Below are positions 9,388 through 18,103 of a stretch of 28,066 nt of DNA, in pieces (positions within the stretch are counted from its first letter, which is position 1; each line of letters starts with the position of its first letter). The DNA comes from Porogramme epimiltina. Lineage: Eukaryota; Basidiomycota; Agaricomycetes; Polyporales; Polyporaceae. The stretch is taken from positions 1-28,066 of the forward strand of contig FTLJ01000702.1 in the NCBI GenBank assembly GCA_900155495.1. The letters run 5' to 3'. Under the pieces are notes generated by a model. The model did not search any database, was not told where the DNA came from, and saw only the letters and a list, made by a program, of their open reading frames with translations. A program made the position numbers and the translations under genes.

Positions 9388-12300
9388 CTAGATATTGTCT
9401 TCTGGTCCATCGTCGATGAGCTTCGCGTAGTCCTCGTAGCTCGCGAACGTCGGCAGAGCGCGCAGTTTTTTCCGCTGCGCCTTCCGCTCGTCCCCATCGC
9501 GTTTCCGTTTGCCCTTCTTTTGCGTCTCAGAGGATATGCCACCCCACGCCTCATCATCGCCTTCCTCGTCGCTGGCGTCCGACCCGTCGTACTCGATCAT
9601 GCCCATCGGCACCTCGGCATCGAGCGACAGCAGGTCCTCCGCATCAGACCCTTCGACGAGAGAGAATGCGTCATCATCATCTTCGTCCTTTTCTTCCGCA
9701 TCTTCCTCCTCGCCGTCGGAGTCCACAGAGAGGTCGTCAAGGTCGGAAGGCAGCTCGTCACTCTCCTCGCTATCGTTCATGAGATCATCGTCTTCCAACT
9801 CCGCAGGCATGGTTGCCTTCATGGCCTGTGAGGAGCGCAGTTAGCCGTGACGATACTATAGGAAGGAAGGACATGTACTCACTTTCCAAATCTCGGCTTC
9901 TTCTGCGTCGCTGTCCTCTTCTTCGTCCTCGTCCTCATCCTCGCCGCTCTCCTCAGGCGCGGCTTTCTTGCCTTTGCTTGAGAGATCGAACCCACCGTCT
10001 TCGCTCTCCTCACCACTATCCACCTCATCACCTTCCTCGTCACTCTCTTCCACACCACCTGGTTCCTCCTTTTCTGAACGTTCCGCGTCGTCATCTGATA
10101 GCCCCTCTGGCACATCATCTTCGTCCTTCCCTTTTCTCCGCGCGACCTTCCGTGCCTTGTCCTTGTCGCGCTCATCCTTGCGCATGAAGTACGCCTGGAA
10201 AAACCGTTCGTCGACAGGCACGTCCTCAGCGCGTCGCTTCCAGAACCGCTCATCGTTGACGGGCATTCCGCTTGAAACCTCGCCCTTGACGAGCGTGACG
10301 GAGCCGGTGTGCGCGTTGTCGAGCGAGGGCTGCATCGCGCTCGAGCCCTTGGCTTTGGGCTTTTTCGGGTTCTTGTATATGAACCGGTCCAGAAAGTGCG
10401 AAAGCGTGTTGAGGGAGAGGTCGGGCGAGCCTGTGATGGGCTCAGAGCTGAAGAGCTGACGGGCGTGCAAGGAGATCGTGGGGTGATAGTGGTTGAAAAG
10501 CGGGAGCTAGAGCAGAGGGGTGTGAGGAGGGTGCTGCGCGCAAGAGTAACAATGGGACGTACTAGCTCATACATGGGCGAAGCAAAGGCATGAGCATACT
10601 GCGGGTCTCGTTTGCGTGGATCGTACGCCGGTGCATCCGAAGAGGGGACGGACTTAGATTTGGGCGTGCTGAATAGTTGCTTGAGCCCGGGTGTTGTCGA
10701 AAAGAGCTGCAAATAGAAGTCAGTCAACTCGCAAAATTTAGGCACACGAGTAAAGAGACCAACCTCCCCTAGGAGGTAGAGGCCACCGGCCACGAACTCA
10801 ATTGCCCCGGCTGCGCTCACACCACTGGCTAGGACTTGGACAAATCTCCGGACAAAGGCAGCCACGCGAGCAGTGTCGCTGTCTACCTTGAGGGCCTTGA
10901 ACACGAGGTTGAGGTACAGTGCTTGCTTGTTTGAAGTACTGAGCCGTGGATCCGTCAGGGACGCATAGAGTGAACGGTAAAATCTGTCGCGGAGGGTTGT
11001 CGAGAGACTAGAGCTAGAGGACTCTGAGGAGGTCGACGCCTTCCCAGATGTAGCTGAGGCCGTTGTGAGCGTTGTCGAGATATGCAAGATGAGCGTGAGC
11101 GCTTGAAGGGAGATGTTGAAGGTGGAGGTGTGCGTGATCCGGAAGAGTGTGTCGATGTGCTTCTGTAGCCTGTCCGCCAACTGGATAAGCGAGGATTAAG
11201 AGAGGAGGTAAAATGTATACGCACAGTGTGGCACTGTCGCTGCTGAGGTGCATCTGGGCAAATGGCAAGGCGCGGTTGACACCGGTGAGGATAGCCCCAA
11301 TGAGGCGGGACGATGAATCTTCGACCTCAGTAAACCCCGCCTCGCCCTTGACCTCCTTCCCCCTCTTCTTTTTATCTTTCGGCTTGGGACCGCCTTTCCC
11401 CTTCCCCTTCCCCTTCTCGCGTTGGCTCTTCGCCTCATCGTCGCTCGCGCCATCATCGTCGTCGTCAACCTTGGAGCCAAGGATCTCCTCGAACATCTCG
11501 AAATACATGTCTACGAGCGTTCGCGCGACGGTGCGATCGCCGGCAGTAGGCGTAAGCACCACCTGGTTGAGCGTGACGGCGGCGTAGTACCATGCGTGTG
11601 AGTTCCAACGCGCAAGGGTAGCGTCATCCTTGTCTTTTCGTTTAGCTTTAGCAGGCTTGCTGGAGGAAGAGTCGGCGTCGGAGAAGCGGATGTGGGTGTT
11701 CGTTTTGGGCGCGTCGGACGATGGGGCGGCTTGCGCAGACGTGGAAGATGGGAGGCGGAAGACGAGCGCGCGCACCTCGCGCACGATCACTGCCTTCATT
11801 GCGGGGTGTGCTTGAAGCACCTGGAGCAAATGGTAGGATGCGCGAGAGCAAACAGGTTTTTCTGTGTCTCCCTGTATTCCTATGTAAATATACTGCGGTG
11901 TGGACGAGAAGGGCTGTGGACGTACGAGTTTATTAACAAGGAGACGGAGAAGGTTTTGCTCCTGCTCTGGTTGTGCGCGAAGGAGAGTGGCGAGAAAGGC
12001 AAGGGTTTGTGTGCGGACATAGTTGAGGGGGTCGAGGGAGAAGGTCTCGAGGATTTGGAGGATGGAGAAGAAGTATTTCTTGAGCCAGTCTTCAAAGTGC
12101 CAGACAACAAGGTGTGTATCCGTCCGATTCGGGTGTAGTAATGGCTGGTCGCGGAAGTACCTAGAGCAATGTCATATATCAACGACTGGAGAAAAGTAAA
12201 ATGAGGTTGTATGCGCACTTGAGCTTTCGACCAGGCCCACCGCCTCCAACCCACCAATCCACTACACAGCGAACGGCTTTGAGACCCTCATCCCTGCCTC

Positions 12301-12628
12301 CTTTCGCGCGTCCGCGCTGGGCCATGGAGCGCAAGCTTTCGAGCGCGGCAGTGTTGTGGAGCGGGCTTGCCTGGACGAGCAGGGTGAGCGCGCTCAGTCG
12401 GTCGGAGAGCGTTCCGGACGCGAGGACGGTCTTGATGAAGTGCGCATCGGACGCGCTCTGTGCCGCAGACGAGGACGCGTACTTCTCCGCATCAGAGGAG
12501 AGCAAGGACGCAGCCCGCTCTGCGAGGGAGGAGAGTTGGGCGGCGGAGGGCTTGGACAGGTCGGGTTTGGGCGGGAGAGGATCGACGATGGAGAACCAGG
12601 CCGGAGACGGGTCACAGACGAACCCCAT
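9388..12628 (-). CDS. MAK21: Mak21/Noc1, 60S ribosome biogenesis factor (about 967 aa, 7 exons)
   Basis: Exons are 12219-12628, 11926-12160, 11225-11871, 10764-11169, 10563-10706, 9883-10506 and 9388-9825 (2904 nt, exact frame). The family is clear from SDRLSALTLLVQ, RKLKYFRDQPLL, NKLGDTEK, HPAMKAVIVREV, WYYAAVTLNQ, LLTGVNRALPF-like (here ILTGVNRALPF), IDTLFRITHTSTFN, SNKQALYLNLV, YDPRKRDPQ, LSHFLDRFIYKNPK and VPVDERFFQAYF. The CBF/Mak21 domain lies centrally, followed by acidic tracts (about 745-910), a Lys/Arg cluster and a terminal FASYEDYAKLID. Noc1 with Noc2 escorts early pre-60S particles in the nucleolus. A Lys/Gly-rich insertion (KGKGKGKGG region) sits before the conserved VEDSSSRLIGAILTG stretch. 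The ATG at 12628 follows an in-frame stop, so it is the simplest start, but an upstream exon carrying the N-terminal tail seen in relatives cannot be excluded. Intron 3 has two workable splice choices (see findings). Confidence 0.9.
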
Positions 12629-13107
12629 AGTTGAAGACAAAAGCCTTGTCGTTCAAAGCCTAGAGATGATGAGAATGGGACCAGACTACGAGCCAGAGGC
12701 TCCGCAAGAGAGTTGGAGGAGCGCGAGCGAGCGCCTCCCGGCTGCCCAAAAATCCTTGATCGGCGCCTGCCACAGTTGTTGCCTTATAAGGAAGGCTCCA
12801 CCAACCGGACTTCTTTCCAGCGGAACGATGAATGTAAAGAGCATCGACACAGGTTGTTTGACATTGAGCTAAGATACACAAGTGGATACAAAGCACAGTA
12901 AAAGGTACACTGCACTGTCGCAATACACATGTTTGGCGCCATACAGCTCTAAGTAGCTCCCCCAGAGGTAACTCCGCATGCCAGAAGCCTGTTCAGTGGC
13001 CTCCTCCGTTCCCCTACGTCCTCTCCTAGTTACAAAAATATTGAAAGCAGAGACCTCTTCGTTAATTCGCGGAATTCCGGGAGATGGCACCCCCGGAGTC
13101 GTTAGTT
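12629..13107. other. Intergenic region MAK21 - glycogen synthase
   Basis: 479 bases holding the MAK21 promoter/5' UTR and the 3' UTR of glycogen synthase. A possible acceptor (TCTCTAG, minus strand, about 12662) just before MAK21 leaves room for an upstream MAK21 exon, but I could not identify one with a credible start. Confidence 0.5.
12782..12791 (-). promoter_or_regulatory. CArG-like / TATA element upstream of MAK21
   Basis: The palindrome CCTTATAAGG lies about 155 bases upstream of the MAK21 ATG. It fits the MADS-box consensus CC(A/T)6GG bound by Mcm1/SRF-type factors and also contains a TATA-like TTATAA that could place transcription start ~30 bases downstream. Which of the two is used cannot be told from sequence. 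Confidence 0.4.
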
Positions 13108-16031
13108 CTAGTGGCCGTTCACGCCGTTCACAGTGACCTCAGCTGAGACTGCTTGGGATTCCGTCACGTTGCTCAGTGCCGCATCTGCCTTGCGTAGATC
13201 GCCTTCGCTCAAGCTCTTTGACCGTCCGCCACCGGGCGTGCTCGCGCCGGACATGACCGAGTTCGTGCGAGAGCGCACCTTCATGACGAGTGGGCTAGAA
13301 GAGACGTGTCAAACACGGTGAAGATGATAAATACGATTTGGGACCTACAAGGGGTAACCTTCGTCTTCTTCGTCCTGAGATTGCGGCCACTGATAACCGC
13401 GATAGTCCGCAGTGTTGAGCGCCTGCATCTGTTTCTGCTCGTCAGCGTCGTCGCCTAGAATTGAAGCCTTGGTTTCACCCACCTCCTCGGTGAGTGTACC
13501 GATATCTCCGGGAGTTGCGATGCCCGACATCTTGTACCGCGGGCTCGCGGGCACGCTGATCGGGAGCGTCATGCGCTCCATGCCGAAGTCGAAGTCCTCC
13601 TCGCCCTCGCCCGGCGCGCCTCCCACGCCGTAGAACTCCTCGGGGTACGCGCGGCGCAGCGCAAGCTGGCGGGCCTTCGAGTACTCGATCCCCAGGTTCT
13701 TCCAGTCGAGCAACGGACTGAGACGCTCGACGCGGTTCCGCTGGTTGATGCGCTGCCGGCGCGTCTTCGAGACGAAGGAGAACATGCAGTCAGTGAGTTG
13801 GTTCACGGAGTCCTCTGCCGATTGAGAGCGCCGATCGACGATGTAGCAGCCTTCGTCCTGGGGGCGGTCAATCAAGTCTTGCATAAAGCAACCGAAGCCG
13901 GAGAGATTAGTAGTGACCGACGGAATGCCCATCTTCGTAAAACGAATTAGAGATATCGTCCTAGAAACGGTCGGTGGCACTTACAACCGTGCATTCAGCA
14001 GGTGTGTATCCCCATGGCTCGTAGTAGCTGGGGAATACGCCTAGGTGGCAGCCGCGCACGAATTCCTCGTAGTCCATGCCAAGAATGGGGTTATTACTGT
14101 TGAGGAAGTCCGGGTGGAACACAACCTTGACACGATCGTGTGCATGGTTGAAGAGCTTAACGCGTCGGATCTGGGTCAAGATGGGGTCGTTGTGGTCGTC
14201 TGCCATGTTGTGCGTCGTAACGGGCGGCAGCGCGTTGCGCTTGAGCGCGAAAATCCGGCGCTTCAGGAGAACTTTGTCCTCATCGGACAAGAGGTCGTCC
14301 GGCGTGGGTAGAGTAACGTGTTCACTATGACAGAGTAAATTAACGGCGCCGCACTGGAGTTACGAGACACGCACCCATTCGAGCTCATGGCGTGTTCGAA
14401 AAGGCGCGCTCCAATACGGTTCTGAATTTCGGTAACGGTATCCCGAAGCTGTTTCGTAACCGCTTGGCCCTTCAGCGCGTCGATGGTGTAAGAGTGTGTC
14501 GATGCCGGCATGATGATGAACGCGACCACGGTCGTCTTCGTGCCAGATTTCTGTAGGCGGAAGTTGAGGCCTGGGATGACGTCATTGAGCGTTTGACTGC
14601 GAAGGTCAACCTGCGGACGTACGCGCGAGGGACTCAATGAACATGTCTACACCCTTGTTGCGGTACTCGTAACGACCTGCAGTGAACATCTGCCCTTGTG
14701 CATGAGGGGCGAAGATAATGCGGGTGTAAGAGACGGACGTACATAGAGTGTGTTGTCGAGGTCGAAATCGTAATGGCCATAGAAGTGTCCGCGAATGAAG
14801 TCATTGATCTTGGCTTTCGCCGTGGAGTGCAGATTCTGGAACTCGTGCATCGCCTGGAACTTGACGACGTTGAGACCGTTTGGGAGAACGCCATCCGGCT
14901 TGCGCTTGAGGAGATGCTCGCTCTCGTACGCGGTGATATGGGAGACGGTAGTGAAAACGTCCGCGCAATGAGCCGCGGAGCGCTCGACGCAGTAACGGTG
15001 GTAGATGCCGCGCTTTCCGGCCTCGTGATCGACATCGAAGTACTGGAGGTTATTGTAGAAGTCGACGGAGCCCGCGCAAAGATAGCGGCCGAGGAGGGTC
15101 GCGTGGGTGGTAAAGACGGTGGTGACATCGATGTGCCGCTTGCGACAGAGGGGAATGGCGAGCCCCGCCTGCCACTCGTGGAAATGGGCGATCACGGCGC
15201 GGTCGAGCTGGCGCGCGACGTACTGTAGGACAGGGGGAGTGGTGAGTCGGGATGGACGGGAATGGGAGACAGGGCGGGAAAGATGGGGCGGCAGGGGCGC
15301 GCGGCGGCGGAGACGGCGCGAGAAGGGGGTCTCACGTGCGGGGCCCCGTGGGGGAATCAACTCTTCATGCGGGGCCGATCGAACGATTGCGGGCGGCGAG
15401 TAAGACCCCGTCTCCTTTTTTGAGCGCGGCCCACGCAACGGCGGGCGCGCCGTCTACGCCCGCGAAGGCGGTCACGACGTGCAAGATCCGAAGCGACGCC
15501 GCTTCGTTGGGGGAGGGTGCGAAGGGCAAGAGCGGGCGCGCCAGAGGAAACCGACATGAGAGAACTGCTGGATCAGAAATGACGCACCTCTCCAAGGAAC
15601 CAGGCGACGATATAGCCAAAGACGATCGTCTCGTTCGTCTCGTGGTCGTTGGGCGGGGTGGGGATCCCTGCGAGGTTCCAGAGATCAGCCTTCCATTCGT
15701 CGAGGCGCGAGTACTGGCTGCCGGTGTCGAAGAGGAGGACGTTGGGCGCGCCCTCGATGAGCCAGCGGCCGTAGAGGATCTTCACCCCGGCAGCGCGCAT
15801 ACTGTCTAGGGTGGCGGCGAGGTGAGGATCCGCGGGCTCTTGGGCCTCGACCTCCATGGGGGCAGTCTTGTAGGAGAGCGGGCCGATGAGGGTGTAACGG
15901 TCGCCATACTCGGAGACGGTGACGGGGACCTTGGTCTTGATGACGGTGTAGATACCGCCGACCTTGTTAGCGACCTCCCAGGCGCACTCGAAGAGGAGGG
16001 CGTTGCGGACGTCGCGCTTGACCTCGGCCAT
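13108..16031 (-). CDS. GSY1: Glycogen synthase (765 aa, 7 exons)
   Basis: Exons are 15588-16031, 14743-15222, 14623-14689, 14375-14570, 13985-14324, 13349-13932 and 13108-13294 (2298 nt, exact frame). This is the eukaryotic GT3-type enzyme that transfers glucose from UDP-glucose to glycogen in the cytosol. Visible landmarks are KVGGIYTVI (UDP-glucose binding, K23-G26), [19 protein letters not shown]-like [28 protein letters not shown], and [11 protein letters not shown] with the paired glutamates E498 and E506 of the EX7E motif. The arginine cluster at about 567-576 ([11 protein letters not shown]) is the glucose-6-phosphate switch. The C-terminal SVPASPR...TPGDIGTL matches the phosphorylated regulatory tail of yeast Gsy2. 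Exon 7 adds a Ser-rich 62-residue tail reached only if intron 6 is spliced. Intron 1 is 365 nt, far longer than the other introns (50-54 nt). Confidence 0.95.
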
Positions 16032-16517
16032 GGCGGGGTCGTCGGATGGTGGGGGAATGGGAGATGATGAAGCCGTGATGGGCGACGGGGCGGGTTAAGG
16101 CGTGATAACGCGGGGCGGAGAGAGTGCTGACACGGCAGCGGGGCTCCAAGAGGAAGGATGGCAAGGTGGACGAAGGGCGGAGGAGAGAGTTGAACAGAGA
16201 GCGGGCCGTCCCGGTGGCTAGACACGACCGTCTAATCGCGACGTCATTCCCCCGCCTCAGGCCCTCTTAGCCGCTCTAGGCTCTTTTCCGACAACATATC
16301 ACACAACATACCCCCTCCCGGCCGCGCCGATCCCGACACATGCCACCTCCCCGCGAATCACACGCGATCGTCCCTCGCCAGCGAACATTACTCCGTGGTT
16401 TACGCTACACACCCTCGTCCCGACGCGCTATCGAACGTGTCTCGACCGCGCCCCCGTTCCTCCATATCGCTCGCGAAGGCTGCAGAACGCAGCTCATCGA
16501 ACGTCGGCCTGCCCCCG
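16032..16517. other. Glycogen synthase promoter and ARG3 3' region
   Basis: 486 bases between the glycogen synthase ATG and the ARG3 stop. On the minus strand the 5' leader is pyrimidine-rich. No reading frame of note was found. Confidence 0.6.
16240..16246 (-). promoter_or_regulatory. CRE-like TGACGTC motif
   Basis: TGACGTC (7 of 8 bases of the CRE/ATF palindrome) lies about 210 bases upstream of the glycogen synthase ATG. bZIP factors of the ATF/CREB type bind such sites in fungi and respond to stress or nutrients. A single short match is weak evidence. Confidence 0.25.
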
Positions 16518-17864
16518 CTAGCCCGACTTCCCCTCTCGCTCCATGAGATCCCACTTCCCGAACAATAGACTGTTCCGCCGTCCCAGATCAGCCCCAGGTT
16601 AATCGGGAAGGAACGTAAAACGTACTCGAACATCGCCATGATTGTCCACTTTCGGTTGTCCGACTCCGGGAACACAAGCGAACGCGGCCCGTAGAACACC
16701 TGTGCCGCGCGCGACCGCGGGTTCGCGATCAATGTCTTGTCCTCCCCCCAAAAAACAGGCGTTCGTACCTCGTCGTCCACCTCATCCTGCTTCCGGGGAA
16801 GACAGTGCATGAACTTCCACTCCGGATTTGCTCCTCCTTCCCGACACAATGCCTCTGTCACTTGATAGCCTTGGAAGTCTTTCAGACGCTGCGCCTTCTC
16901 AGCCTCTTGGCCCATCGATATCCTGTCTCTTCTTCAGCACCGGTCAATATCTCCACCACTACGCGCGCCCTCACCAAGTATCGGTCACCACCAGGTCTGC
17001 CCCATGGACGGCCTCCCGAGGATCCTTCGTCATCAGGATGTGCTTGTCGCATTTAAGTTCCACCACTCGGTCCCAGACCGCCTTCGGGGGACGGTACTTG
17101 TCATTTTCTGGACAGGCGACGCGCATTTTGTGCCCAAGACGCGGATAGGTGACGAGCATATCGTGCAGCACGTTTGCTGAGTCTCCGACATATGCGATAG
17201 TCAGCGGGCGTGGCTGTGGTAAGGCTTTGTACCGTTGCATGCGTAGTTCTTCGCCGGAGGGGGGTGGGGTGATCGAGGAGTCGAATAGGTACGCGTGTTC
17301 TTGTAAAGTAAGCAGGTCTGCGAGCACTTGAGTTGGATGCCAGAGAGAAGAAAGCGCGTTGAGGACGGGCACGGGTGAGTACCGCGCGAGCTCCTGGAAT
17401 GCCGCGACGCGATTTGTGGTGAGACACGGGTGAGGTGAGCAGGGAAACGCGGTACATACCTCAATCTCTTCATGCTCCCCAACACGGGCGAATATACCTT
17501 GGCAGAAGCCACCAATGACGCGCGCTGAATCGCGCACAGTTTCGTTCACGCCGAGCTGTATGTCTTCCTTGCTCAGGAAAAGCGTCTGGCCACCGAGCAG
17601 GAGTGCACACGTTTCAGCGGAGAGGCGGGTGCGAGTCGACCGTTTGGAGAACAGCAATGCAATGGACTTGTTGAACAGGGACTGAGACGGCATCCGGAGC
17701 TTGGCTGTCGAGGGCTTCCCTCCGGCCTGGCGCGTTTGAGGGGCGAGCCAGGGGAGGGAGGTGCGCTTGAGGTGGTAGGAATGCGCGACAATGCGTTGAA
17801 TTTGGGCTGGACTGAGGTCAGCCAGGGTCATTAGATGCGGTACTTTTTTTGTAACGGCGGCCAT
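16518..17864 (-). CDS. ARG3: Ornithine carbamoyltransferase (367 aa, 5 exons)
   Basis: Exons are 17460-17864, 16975-17393, 16769-16922, 16626-16699 and 16518-16569 (1104 nt, exact frame). The enzyme joins carbamoyl phosphate and ornithine to give citrulline in arginine synthesis. Motifs are SKRSTRTR (carbamoyl-phosphate loop, S76-R80), [26 protein letters not shown] (154-157), [21 protein letters not shown] (ornithine loop around 277-279) and [11 protein letters not shown] (catalytic Cys, C315). The C-terminus ends [14 protein letters not shown]. The first ATG leaves only about ten residues before the first conserved helix, so no mitochondrial presequence is visible and a cytosolic enzyme like that of S. 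cerevisiae is implied. The frame stays open upstream but without an ATG. Introns 1 (66 nt) and 3 (69 nt) are stop-free multiples of three and read through, so splice evidence rests on family alignment. It is divergently arranged with CLF1. Confidence 0.93.
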
Positions 17865-18103
17865 GATGTGCGACCTTGAAGAGAGGCAAAGAAAGAAAGA
17901 GTCGGACGAGTCAGAGCGTGTGCACGGCGAGGATTTAAGGACGAGAGTCTCCGGTTCGCGTGCAAGAGTCAGGAGCACAAGCGCTTATCTCGCTATAACC
18001 CTAACCCCGCGTCGGGTGTTCGCCTCGTCGCCGGCGCTGGGACCAAGGTCGTTGTTTCTCTGCCACCGTCTGCTCTCATACTCGCCCCACACACTCTTCC
18101 ACC
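17865..18103. promoter_or_regulatory. Bidirectional promoter ARG3 / CLF1
   Basis: 239 bases between two divergent start codons. It contains two TGACTC cores (minus strand; 17908-17913 and 17966-17971), six of the seven bases of the Gcn4/Cpc1 site that drives amino-acid genes under starvation. They lie about 45 and 105 bases from the ARG3 ATG. A telobox-like AACCCTAACCCC occurs at 17997-18008, nearer CLF1. A TTAAATCC on the minus strand (about 17932-17939) might act as a weak TATA for ARG3. Factor binding is inferred from motif match only. Confidence 0.5.

Noticed and set aside
9879..11180. 433-codon minus-strand frame as a separate gene
   Set aside because: Its first part is MAK21 exon 4 and 5 read through an in-frame 57-nt intron; after that it leaves the true frame at the next intron.
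15252..15809. 185-codon + strand frame over glycogen synthase intron 1 and exon 1
   Set aside because: Antisense to conserved coding sequence, no domain, no supporting signals.
17997..18008. Telomere-like AACCCTAACCCC as a telomere or interstitial telomere tract
   Set aside because: Barely more than one repeat unit, inside a promoter between two housekeeping genes; treated as a telobox-like motif only.
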